This document shows, piece by piece, positions 14,392 through 20,816 of a DNA stretch of 29,776 bases. Below the pieces are notes generated by a model. The model searched no databases and was not told the DNA's origin. It worked only from the letters and a program-made list of their open reading frames with translations. Source of the stretch: a virus; IMG/VR virus record IMGVR_UViG_3300025860_000056, positions 1 through 29,776 of that record; one strand, 5' to 3'. Within the stretch, counting starts at the first letter, position 1, and every line of letters begins with the position of its first letter. The position numbers and the translations under genes are program-made.

Positions 14392-14546
14392 AGTATCCTC
14401 CCACGAATATAATCCATAACCGATTTAGACCCCTTAGCATACTCTCTAATTTGCTTGGCCTCGTCCTTTGTTACCCTTAACTTTATCTCTACGTTAGAAG
14501 GTGACCCAGCTCTATATGCTGGGCCTGTTCTCTTTTTAAATTCCAT
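14388..14546 (-). CDS. small ribbon-helix-helix-type DNA-binding protein
   Basis: This 52-residue protein begins MEFKKRTGPAYRAGSPS and continues NVEIKLRVTKDEAKQIREYA and then SKSVMDYIRGRIL. A short beta strand (VEIKLRV) followed by two helices with hydrophobic Ile/Tyr/Val/Ile positions is the Arc/CopG/MetJ pattern. Such dimers bind operators through the paired strands. It sits in the middle of the leftward block and could regulate it. The start overlaps the ATPase gene by 11 bases. Confidence 0.62.
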   Translation of the reverse strand: MEFKKRTGPAYRAGSPSNVEIKLRVTKDEAKQIREYAKGSKSVMDYIRGRIL

Positions 14547-15192
14547 AGTATTCTCTTATCTTCTTATCAATTTCGTAAAGTTCGTTATCCATCTCATTAT
14601 CTAGCATTCCTCTAGGTGCCTTAACTACTTGCTGACCTGTTAGAGAAGAGTATATTTTATAAACCTCATCAACTCTTTTAGCCAGCAAACATATTGTAAA
14701 ACGTCCCTCAATACATCCCTTGTCATCTAACATCTTGCCAATAGTCTTAGGCTTGATGTTTCCTACATCGTCTGTATCTGTATGGTGTAACATGTACACA
14801 GTTACGTTTTCGGGCAAGCTTCTAAGGTAGTCAATAAACAACCAGAAGTGTTGACCTAATTCGTTGAACTTATCAAAGCCCTTTTCATGAGCTCTTGCAA
14901 AGAATTGATTAGCTAACACATACTGACTATCATCAATTATGATTTTATCTTTACCTGAATCAAGAGCTAAATTGATAGCTCCTTTAATTGATCCATAAAC
15001 ATTCTCACGCTTAGGAATATAAAAAGAACCGTCAGGTCTATCCTTCTCTAATTTAGGCCAATTCTTCAAGCTAAACGGCGGCTTCTTTCCATCTACGCTA
15101 ACTATTAGAGTTTCCTTTGGTGGTAGCTTTTCTAAACTACTACTCTTTCCACCGCCAGAACCTCCTAACAGCATTATTAATTCACTCATCAT
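14536..15192 (-). CDS. Sak4-like RecA-fold recombination ATPase
   Basis: This 218-residue protein has Walker A GGSGGGKS (residues 10-17), Walker B KIIIDDS (D87-D88) and a following VTVYMLHHTD strand, which fits the AAA_24/Sak4 family of phage RecA-like single-strand annealing ATPases. These are usually encoded near an SSB-like protein and an exonuclease, exactly as here. The likely job is annealing or strand invasion in recombination-dependent replication. The N-terminus has two consecutive ATG codons; the second (15189) has the better six-base spacing from AAGGAG. A G/C hairpin lies just upstream. A kinase-like ATPase is the alternative. Confidence 0.75.
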   Translation of the reverse strand: MMSELIMLLGGSGGGKSSSLEKLPPKETLIVSVDGKKPPFSLKNWPKLEKDRPDGSFYIPKRENVYGSIKGAINLALDSGKDKIIIDDSQYVLANQFFARAHEKGFDKFNELGQHFWLFIDYLRSLPENVTVYMLHHTDTDDVGNIKPKTIGKMLDDKGCIEGRFTICLLAKRVDEVYKIYSSLTGQQVVKAPRGMLDNEMDNELYEIDKKIREYYGI

Positions 15193-15203
15193 TATCTCCT
15201 TAA

Positions 15204-15220
15204 TGTATAAAATGGGGCTC
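15204..15220 (-). promoter_or_regulatory. candidate leftward promoter/operator element
   Basis: Read leftward the bases are GAGCCCC, then ATTT, then TATACA, then the AAGGAG of the ATPase gene. This is one of the repeated GAGCCCY plus TATA arrangements. No convincing -35 is present because the upstream region is occupied by a hairpin. Confidence 0.4.
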
Positions 15221-15235
15221 TATGATACGAGCCCC
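15214..15235 (-). terminator. G/C hairpin between membrane protein and ATPase genes
   Basis: A perfect 7-bp stem GGGGCTC/GAGCCCC surrounds an 8-base loop (15221-15228). On the leftward strand it is followed by ATTTTATA, a weak U-tract. It may terminate or attenuate leftward transcripts coming from the SSB and membrane protein genes, or be an operator, because one arm is the GAGCCCC of the promoter-like element. Confidence 0.4.
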
Positions 15236-15251
15236 TGTGATTGTTAAAGCT

Positions 15252-15701
15252 CTATCTCTTGCCAGCTTCCATTATTGGCAAACCTGCTTCGGTTGGGATG
15301 TAAATAACTTCACTACTTCCATCATTTAGACCTTGAACCCATAGATAACGTAAGTATTCATCATTACCTTTTAAGGAAGAACCTATGATTTCATTAGCTT
15401 GAGCTACGCCTTCGGCTCTAATGACTTCCCTTTCAGCTTCAGCTTGTGCGCTTATCTTTAAAGCTCTTGCTTCAGCTTCAGCTAGTTTAACTTTAGCTTC
15501 ACCTTGCATAATAGCAGACTCGTTTTTTGAACGAGCCTCTTCAATCATTATCTGCTTAGTGAATGTGGCTTCAGCTAGTTCAGCCTTACCCGCCATCTCT
15601 CTAGACCATATAGAGAATAGTTTTGTCGTGTACCATATCCCAACTATAGCGAATAGTATTACAGATATGCCGATACAGATGTTTTTGATTTCTTTACTCA
15701 T
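15252..15701 (-). CDS. prohibitin/SPFH-like membrane protein with truncated SPFH region
   Basis: This 149-residue protein has a cytoplasmic start, one transmembrane helix (ICIGISVILFAIVGIWYTT, about residues 8-27) and a long Ala/Glu-rich coiled coil (about 35-110, with EAEARALKISAQAEAEREVI). It ends with YLWVQGLNDGSSEVIYIP and PIMEAGKR. This is the C-terminal half of HflK/HflC/prohibitin proteins, joined directly to the TM helix with the SPFH domain missing. Phage proteins of this type may form membrane rings and influence FtsH-type proteases or superinfection. AGGA lies before the ATG. The role is inferred. Confidence 0.65.
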   Translation of the reverse strand: MSKEIKNICIGISVILFAIVGIWYTTKLFSIWSREMAGKAELAEATFTKQIMIEEARSKNESAIMQGEAKVKLAEAEARALKISAQAEAEREVIRAEGVAQANEIIGSSLKGNDEYLRYLWVQGLNDGSSEVIYIPTEAGLPIMEAGKR

Positions 15702-15710
15702 GGTCTTATC

Positions 15711-16238
15711 CTAAAAAGGCATTGAATCCGAATCGTCTTCTGTAGGCTTTGGAGCCTCAATCTTAGCAACTGGCAACTCAACCGCCTTCTGAAGTAAAGC
15801 AAGCATCTTTTCACCTTCCTTTTTACCGTCTTCAATCTCACCAGCACTCAAGCCAGCTTCTGAGAAGTAACCCATCTCAAATACTCGATAAGCTTTGCCT
15901 TGGTCGCCGTTGGCTTTAGTGTACGGTTCTGGGTTTACGACTGCTTTAAGTTTGCGTCCTTTCACATCGTTTCCATTCTTAGCACCTGACACAATTAGGA
16001 AGTTCTTCCATAGTTGCGCCCCTTGTGGTGATTTCTCAGGGTTGAAGTTTTGAAAGCGTAAATAACGCCACTCCCCATCGTCCCCTTTGTAAGCTAGGTC
16101 AAGACTAATATAGTCATCACCTGCCTTTGACTTCTTAATTTCTGGTGCTCCTACGGTACAGTCTAAAACCGTTGCCGTCATTGAACCGCTTGAATCTGAC
16201 CCTTTAACTTGGTCGTAAGAGTTATCTAATAAACCCAT
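15711..16238 (-). CDS. single-stranded DNA-binding protein (OB-fold, acidic DxxPF-type tail)
   Basis: This 175-residue protein has a beta-rich N-terminal region (SMTATVLDCTVGAPEIKKSK through YRVFEMGYF) consistent with an OB fold. A helical linker is followed by the tail PTEDDSDSMPF. The acidic tip ending MPF is like the DDDIPF tail by which bacterial SSBs recruit partners. With the exonuclease and Sak4-like ATPase it forms a recombination/replication set. AAGGA lies seven bases before the ATG. It is the second gene after the XG-repeat protein. Similarity is judged by fold pattern and tail, not by a named close relative. Confidence 0.72.
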   Translation of the reverse strand: MGLLDNSYDQVKGSDSSGSMTATVLDCTVGAPEIKKSKAGDDYISLDLAYKGDDGEWRYLRFQNFNPEKSPQGAQLWKNFLIVSGAKNGNDVKGRKLKAVVNPEPYTKANGDQGKAYRVFEMGYFSEAGLSAGEIEDGKKEGEKMLALLQKAVELPVAKIEAPKPTEDDSDSMPF

Positions 16239-16253
16239 TTATTTTCCTTTTTA

Positions 16254-16559
16254 TTATTGTTGTAAAATTGTTGTGTATTTTTCATCGCCATAGCCATCGC
16301 CAGAGCCATAGCCATCGCCATAGCCATAGCCAGAGCCAGAGCCATCGCCATCGCCATAGCCAGAGCCAGAGCCACCGCCATCGCCAGAGCCATAGCCATC
16401 GCCATCGCCATCGCCATAGCCAGAGCCATAGCCATCGCCATAGCCATCGCCATAGCCAGAGCCAGAGCCATAGCCATCGCCATAGCCATAGCCAGAGCCA
16501 TAGCCAGAGCCATAGCCATCGCCATAGCCATAGCCAGAGCCATAGCTAGAGCTACTCAT
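16254..16559 (-). CDS. low-complexity (Tyr/Ser/Asp)-Gly dipeptide-repeat protein
   Basis: This 101-residue product starts MSSSSYG and ends with the unique tail DEKYTTILQQ. Residues 6-92 are 43 X-Gly pairs plus a final Asp, where X is Tyr (18), Ser (12), Asp (12) or Gly (1). Its ATG overlaps the stop of the gene upstream by 8 bases, and the next gene starts 15 bases after its stop, as expected for an operon member. The other frames of this DNA are also open but lack this context. The Tyr-Gly/Ser-Gly composition resembles disordered, phase-separating segments of RNA-binding proteins. Function unknown; the SSB gene follows directly. Confidence 0.6.
   Translation of the reverse strand: MSSSSYGSGYGYGDGYGSGYGSGYGYGDGYGSGSGYGDGYGDGYGSGYGDGDGDGYGSGDGGGSGSGYGDGDGSGSGYGYGDGYGSGDGYGDEKYTTILQQ
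16284..16544. repeat. hexanucleotide tandem array, about 43 units
   Basis: On the plus strand the array is made of six-base units GCCATA, GCCATC or GCCAGA (one GCCACC), about 261 bp long. The glycine codon is always GGC on the coding strand while the first codon alternates among TAT, GAT and TCT. Because the period is six, slippage adds or removes whole dipeptides without frameshift. It borders degenerate units (AGC for GGC) at the 5' end of the gene. Confidence 0.92.
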
Positions 16560-16914
16560 TCCACTCTCCCACAGAATTAATAGACTCCACCGCCTTATCT
16601 GTCATATCTATAATTTCTATTGCATCTAAAACCTTCATCCTGCTTATTGCAACAGGAAATTTACAGTTTTCAGGTTTGCTGGTTCCTTCTTTTGCAAGCT
16701 GACTAATACTAGCGGCTCCATCCCAATACCATATCCTTCGGCAATTCTCTATAGTTACTTCTCTACCATTTTGTTCTAGTAGTTTACCGACAAATACGCC
16801 TGACCTGTCACCTCTAATAAGTACACTTCCACTGCTACATTTAGTAGTTTCAACGGAGTCCTTTCGGACATAATCTACCCCATTGATTTTAATTTCGTTT
16901 ACTTCTGTATTCAC
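16552..16914 (-). CDS. DUF6948-like hypothetical protein
   Basis: This 120-residue protein has a beta-rich core with VLIRGDRSGVFVGKLLEQNG, then RRIWYWDGAASISQLAKEGT and KPENCKFPVAI. From memory this closely follows the phage-enriched DUF6948 family (Arg-Arg-Ile-Trp-Tyr-Trp...Ala-Ala-Ser...Ala...Gly signature). No function is established. The start is GTG at 16914, preceded by AGGAG at about nine bases. It shares 8 bases with the XG-repeat gene. Confidence 0.7.
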   Translation of the reverse strand: MNTEVNEIKINGVDYVRKDSVETTKCSSGSVLIRGDRSGVFVGKLLEQNGREVTIENCRRIWYWDGAASISQLAKEGTSKPENCKFPVAISRMKVLDAIEIIDMTDKAVESINSVGEWNE

Positions 16915-16952
16915 TTGTTGTCTCCTAATTGTAAGACGTTGAAAAATCGTTG

Positions 16953-17120
16953 CTAAATTCTATTTTTGGGTGTTACGGTCTGACTGCATTTACTGCAACG
17001 TCTATGACCGATATCACCGCTAAACTCTTTACCGCAACGGAGGCAAGAAGTTCGTTTCTTTTTATGCGGTTGCCTTATCAGAGACTTATGGTAAGGATTA
17101 ATAATGTCTCTGAAGTCCAT
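16953..17120 (-). CDS. small zinc-ribbon protein (55 residues)
   Basis: The frame from ATG 17120 to TAG 16953 gives MDFRDIINPYHKSLIRQPHK and a basic KKKRTS. Two knuckles follow, CLRCGKEFSGDIGHRRCSKC, ending TVTPKNRI. The CxxC...CxxC with an intervening Gly-His is a classical zinc ribbon, likely DNA- or RNA-binding. There is no strong ribosome site, and a 30-base gap separates it from the gene upstream. Confidence 0.62.
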   Translation of the reverse strand: MDFRDIINPYHKSLIRQPHKKKRTSCLRCGKEFSGDIGHRRCSKCSQTVTPKNRI

Positions 17121-17150
17121 AGGGACATTAAAGGCCCCTGAACTTTTTGT

Positions 17151-17339
17151 CTAGAAGTCGTCACCGTACTCTTTGATGAATCGTTCGTAGTTGTATTTAC
17201 CTTGGCATTCTTCAGTAGCGGCGCGCCATAACGCTATAAAAACTTCTTTGTCTGTGTCTGCGAATCCATTAAACTCAAAGTCATGACCTTCTAAGACTTC
17301 TACTTCTAGTTCAATTTCTATTTTTACTGTGGTTTTCAT
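17151..17339 (-). CDS. small acidic hypothetical protein
   Basis: The start is placed at ATG 17339, which overlaps the upstream stop by ATGA and has GGAG eight bases before it. A longer frame would add ten residues of another context. The 62-residue product begins MKTTVKIEIELEVEVLEG and ends FIKEYGDDF: one or two beta strands, then a helix. Very acidic. No family recognised. Confidence 0.58.
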   Translation of the reverse strand: MKTTVKIEIELEVEVLEGHDFEFNGFADTDKEVFIALWRAATEECQGKYNYERFIKEYGDDF

Positions 17340-17560
17340 GTTGTTACTCCTAAATAAATCAATTCCCACTTCTGCCTCTCATCCTCATCTAACTTTCTAG
17401 CGTAGTCAATTACTCCATACCTAGATCGATCATCGTCGGCCTTGTAGCTACCCAAAATACAGCCGAGTTTTGGATGGGTGTTGATATCTAACGGCCTCAA
17501 TACAAAGCCGTAGGTATGTCTTAGCCCAGTATATTGATCGTCGTAAATGTAGTCTTGCAT
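17336..17560 (-). CDS. hypothetical protein
   Basis: This 74-residue protein begins MQDYIYDDQYTGLRHTYGFV and ends KWELIYLGVTT. It is a mixed alpha/beta, Tyr-rich domain with no recognised family. AAGGAG lies just upstream, and the strongest leftward promoter-like sequence of the window (17584-17611) precedes it, so it likely opens a transcript. Confidence 0.6.
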   Translation of the reverse strand: MQDYIYDDQYTGLRHTYGFVLRPLDINTHPKLGCILGSYKADDDRSRYGVIDYARKLDEDERQKWELIYLGVTT

Positions 17561-17576
17561 TCTTATCTCCTTATGA

Positions 17577-17777
17577 CTAGGTTAGTATATTATGGGGCCC
17601 CGAGTTGTCAAGCAATAGTTTACTAGCTTCTTCAATCCCCTGAAGTCTAGCTTCTAGTCTGGCGATATTCCATCTATGACTTTCACGTCCTAGCCCTTCA
17701 CTGCGGTTCATTCCGTGGCGCTCTTTGTTTAGGTCGTCGTGAATGGATTGGATTAGGGTTCTTAGTTTTTGGGTCAT
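17577..17777 (-). CDS. hypothetical helical protein
   Basis: This 66-residue protein is helical and charged (MTQKLRTLIQSIHDDLNKER and later IARLEARLQGIEEASKLL). Its start overlaps the stop of the upstream gene by ATGA. The promoter-like element for the next gene lies inside its 3' end. No family recognised. Confidence 0.58.
   Translation of the reverse strand: MTQKLRTLIQSIHDDLNKERHGMNRSEGLGRESHRWNIARLEARLQGIEEASKLLLDNSGPHNILT
17584..17611 (-). promoter_or_regulatory. leftward sigma70-type promoter with GGGGCCCC spacer
   Basis: Read leftward there is TTGACA (17611-17606), a 16-base spacer and TATACT (17589-17584), about 24 bases before the ATG at 17560. The -35 is a full match to sigma70 and the -10 has one change. 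The spacer contains the palindrome GGGGCCCC (17594-17601), matching the G/C element repeated before other leftward genes. Confidence 0.6.
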
Positions 17778-18100
17778 TTTGTTAACTTCCTAAGTTCATG
17801 TCTTACATTAATTAGATCATTTCTAAGGTGTTCGCTTATCTTATCTGGCTCAATGCTCTGAAGCACTGCCTTCAACTCATCCCCTTTTAAGGTGTATTCG
17901 ATTGGTTTGTCTATAATGTATCTCCATCTCATCAATGAAATGCCAACTTCACATTTATTAAACCTTTCTTCATGGTCATCACAAACACAGTAATTAAGTC
18001 CATCACGTTCATATACGAAAATTCTCTCTTCTGCATCCTCGTAACTAATGTCGATATTGTTGCTAACTCGTACCTTGTCGCCTGTTTTGTATTGTTTCAT
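17774..18100 (-). CDS. hypothetical protein, first gene of the leftward block
   Basis: This 108-residue protein begins MKQYKTGDKVRVSNNIDISY, consistent with a small SH3-like or barrel N-terminus, and has a helical C-terminal half ending VRHELRKLTK. Three cysteines (CVCDDHEERFNKC) in the middle may bind metal. AAGGAG lies about six bases before the ATG. It is the first leftward gene next to the divergent control region, so it is likely expressed early. Confidence 0.6.
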   Translation of the reverse strand: MKQYKTGDKVRVSNNIDISYEDAEERIFVYERDGLNYCVCDDHEERFNKCEVGISLMRWRYIIDKPIEYTLKGDELKAVLQSIEPDKISEHLRNDLINVRHELRKLTK

Positions 18101-18238
18101 GCTTATCTCCTTAAAACATCATCTTAGGGGTTGGGGGTGGGTGTAAAGCATTAGTTTCTATTTTTTTCCGTTATTTTCTGTTTTTAGCTTTTAAAAAACG
18201 TTTGCTCTGTATACTTAACAAAAACTTAGAGGTTAAAA
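18101..18238. promoter_or_regulatory. divergent intergenic control region
   Basis: This 138-bp gap separates the leftward block from the rightward replication genes. Leftward, TTTACA (18147-18142) and TAAGAT (18126-18121) could be a weak promoter with a short 15-base spacer. Rightward, TATACT (18210-18215) lies before the HTH gene but lacks a clear -35. A G-rich tract with three G-runs on the plus strand (18127-18141) sits inside the leftward promoter. Both outer edges hold ribosome sites (AAGGAG leftward, AGAGG rightward). Confidence 0.5.
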
Positions 18239-18409
18239 ATGGTTTTATTAACAGTGGAAGAAGTAGCCCTTCTTCTAAAAAGAAGCAAGAGCACTATATA
18301 TAAATGGGTTTCTTCTGGAGAATACATGGGTAAGTATTTTAAAAAGATAGGTGGCAAGCCGATGATATCACAAGAAGATTTTAATAAGTATTGCAGGGAG
18401 TGTAAATAG
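18239..18409 (+). CDS. small helix-turn-helix protein (excisionase/MerR-like HTH)
   Basis: This 56-residue protein begins MVLLTVEEVALLLKRSKSTI, then YKWVSSGEYMGKYFKKIGG and PMISQEDFNKYCRECK. The helix, turn, helix with Ser-Thr-Ile-Tyr-Lys-Trp and a short wing is the HTH_17/Xis-like domain found in phage excisionases and small regulators. AGAGG lies six bases before the ATG. Placed directly at the divergent region and in front of the primase-helicase, it likely regulates early transcription or helps replication. No integrase is seen, so an excisionase role is unsupported. Confidence 0.72.
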   Translation: MVLLTVEEVALLLKRSKSTIYKWVSSGEYMGKYFKKIGGKPMISQEDFNKYCRECK

Positions 18410-18410
18410 A

Positions 18411-20816
18411 ATGACTAAAGAAATACCCTTCGCAACAAGAGAGGAAGCTCTCAACCAAATGCAGGACTTTGGTTTAAATATAAATCACCTAGATATAGAT
18501 ACGCCTCAAATAAGAAGATGCAAGATAGGTCAAAAAAGAAACTCAAACGGCTTTTATAGAGCTTGGTCACAAATTGGAACAGACTTAATATCTGGTTTTT
18601 ATGGTAGTTATACCCCAGTCTATGAGCTCGTTAAATTCACTAGTAGTCGAGAAGCGCCAAAATTCAACGAAGCCGAGAGGTTTCAATTAGCTAAGAAGCT
18701 AGAAGAGTCTAAAGCCGATATTGTAAAGGAATTTGAACCAGACCTAAGTATATGGGATTGTGCTATTGATGCAGAAGATCATGACTATTTAACTAAAAAG
18801 AATGTCAAAGCTCATGGCTTAAAGATATTTAAAGGAGCTTATGGGCCTGAACTATTAATACCAATTAGAAATCACGCTGAAGAATTAGTTGGTATTCAGA
18901 GAATCATGCCAGACGGTAAAAAGTTAATCGTCAAAGGTTCTAAAAAGAAAGGTGGCTATCATAAAATAGAAGGCAATAAAATAATAGCTATTTGTGAAGG
19001 TTACTCTACAGGCGCAACTATTCACGAGGCCACAGGTTGGACCGTTATAGTAGCTTTTGATTGTGGAAATATGCGCAATGTTGCTAGGTATTTCAGAACA
19101 GAAGCAATGATTATTTGCGCAGATGATGACTATAAAAACGAAGAAAATGCAGGGATATTAAAAGCTAATGAAATAGCTAAATCATATCACTGTCCTGTAG
19201 CTATCCCTAGATTTGATGACCAAGAAAATAGAGGAACAGACTTCAATGATTTAGGAGTTCAGAACACAACCAAGCAATTAGTTGGAAAAGAGCCCAAGAC
19301 AATACTAGACCAATTAGTAGCTTTAGACGATACAGACTCAAGAGAAAATTTGATCCTAGATAGGCGTGAACTACTTGCGCAGTTTCCGAAGCATTTATTT
19401 AGTAAGCTGAAAAATGACATAAAAGTAAAATGTGATATAGCAAAAGGGTTTTTAGATGATGCCATAGCTGGTATTGTTTCGGACGAAGATATTCAAGCAA
19501 TGGAAGACGCAGAGGAAGACTTAAAGAAAGTTAGGTACGATGGAAAGAGTTATTTTAAACTAGCGCTAAGTCATGAAGGTGATAAATATTATTCAACCTC
19601 TCAGCAAGAAGTGACTATCTTAGTCAAGCTAGCCTCTGGTGATGATGACGTTAAGAAACAAAAGTTTCTAGATGAAATTCATCGAGATAGGGTCGTTTCA
19701 GAAGTAAGCGCTCACCCCATGCCTATGGGACGTTCTCACATCAAGGAATATTTGGCTCCAGATGGAACAAGCGCAATAAAGAAAATGGTATCTACTGAGA
19801 AGTGCATTCAATCTAGACTTGCTGAATTAGATGATGTAAAAGTAGATGAGAAATTCATTCAATACATAATAGATAATTATGGAGAAGTCATAGATATAAT
19901 TGAGGCCTCACTATCTAGAAAGTTTTGTGAGTCTAAGAAAGCTTTTGTTTACATAAAATGCCCAACTCATTATGGAAAAACCTTTTTCTTTGGCTTGGAA
20001 TCTCTAGGCAGGTCATTTACTAAAAAGTATTCAAAGGACGAATTTAGAGGAAATTCACCAGATGATTTCATTAAGCCATTGTATCTATTTATTGATGAAG
20101 CCGATTGCTTCCCAAGTGAATACAAAACCAATGAGCCAGAATATAAAAGACTCTATGGAGGGTTTGCAAAGGTTAAGCTTGGCATGCGAATCATGGCCTG
20201 TGCCAATAGCGTTGAGGATATTGAACGAGGACTAGACCCACAAATACAAGAGAGAATTGTATGTATTAAGCCTAATTCAATCAGGCTAAACCATTGTGGA
20301 ATAGAAAAGAATGCCTCTCGACTTATGTTTGAAAAGTGGATTCTAAATAGGTTAGGAAATCTACTTTTGAAGTGGTCACAAGATGGTGATATTTTAACTT
20401 CTTGTGAAAATCATTTCAATAGTTTCTTGGAAAAATACGACAATGTTGATGAATTTGTAAGCCTTGGAGATATCCTAAAAGAGCACATTGAAGAGCTACT
20501 TACTTTAGACACAACTAGACTAAAAACTCAATTCGATTTCTCAGGACATATATTTAAGATAAAATCTGGTAATTTATTAATCACTAGTCCCATGAAGTTT
20601 TTCAAGGAACTTTTCAAGTATTTAGATGAAAGTAGATCGAAGGCATTTTTTAGCCAGTATAAAAAAGTCGAAGAGCTCGAAAAATTGCCTTTTCTAGATG
20701 TTTCTAAAGTGTATAAAATTGGCGAAGAAACAAAAAGAGGTCTGGCAATTATGTATAATCAAGACAAGGACGGTATTAAATTACAAGATATTGTGTTAGA
20801 GAAACATGAAAAGTAA
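18411..20816 (+). CDS. TOPRIM primase - SF3-like helicase fusion
   Basis: This 801-residue replication protein joins two enzymes. Around residues 140-280 a TOPRIM domain shows E196 in AICEGYSTG, the acidic triplet D238-D240 in ICADDDY and the later GTDFNDL, matching phage primases that work on imported DNA tracts. Around 510-640 an ATPase domain shows CPTHYGKT (K523), LFIDEAD (D562-E563), an Asn in ACANS like sensor motif C, and QERI, as in superfamily 3 helicases. No N-terminal zinc finger is evident. It begins one base after the HTH gene, with AGGGAG upstream. A strong terminator follows. Confidence 0.82.
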   Translation: MTKEIPFATREEALNQMQDFGLNINHLDIDTPQIRRCKIGQKRNSNGFYRAWSQIGTDLISGFYGSYTPVYELVKFTSSREAPKFNEAERFQLAKKLEESKADIVKEFEPDLSIWDCAIDAEDHDYLTKKNVKAHGLKIFKGAYGPELLIPIRNHAEELVGIQRIMPDGKKLIVKGSKKKGGYHKIEGNKIIAICEGYSTGATIHEATGWTVIVAFDCGNMRNVARYFRTEAMIICADDDYKNEENAGILKANEIAKSYHCPVAIPRFDDQENRGTDFNDLGVQNTTKQLVGKEPKTILDQLVALDDTDSRENLILDRRELLAQFPKHLFSKLKNDIKVKCDIAKGFLDDAIAGIVSDEDIQAMEDAEEDLKKVRYDGKSYFKLALSHEGDKYYSTSQQEVTILVKLASGDDDVKKQKFLDEIHRDRVVSEVSAHPMPMGRSHIKEYLAPDGTSAIKKMVSTEKCIQSRLAELDDVKVDEKFIQYIIDNYGEVIDIIEASLSRKFCESKKAFVYIKCPTHYGKTFFFGLESLGRSFTKKYSKDEFRGNSPDDFIKPLYLFIDEADCFPSEYKTNEPEYKRLYGGFAKVKLGMRIMACANSVEDIERGLDPQIQERIVCIKPNSIRLNHCGIEKNASRLMFEKWILNRLGNLLLKWSQDGDILTSCENHFNSFLEKYDNVDEFVSLGDILKEHIEELLTLDTTRLKTQFDFSGHIFKIKSGNLLITSPMKFFKELFKYLDESRSKAFFSQYKKVEELEKLPFLDVSKVYKIGEETKRGLAIMYNQDKDGIKLQDIVLEKHEK

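Noticed and set aside
16226-16543. Leftward Ala-Met/Ala-Leu repeat frame across the hexamer array
   Set aside because: All frames of a stop-free six-base repeat are open. This frame has no unique folded ends, and it runs into the SSB start region without a fitting ribosome site. The Tyr/Ser/Asp-Gly frame has proper operon junctions.
16284-16544. Hexamer array as a CRISPR or minisatellite locus
   Set aside because: Units are six bases with no unique spacers, so it is not CRISPR; it lies within a coding frame.
16268-16549. Rightward His-Ser-Arg repeat frame across the same array
   Set aside because: Antisense to the operon, no ribosome site, and open only because of the repeat.
16950-17141. 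Rightward 63-residue frame
   Set aside because: Opposite strand of a good zinc-ribbon frame (16953-17120), which has two conserved Cys pairs.
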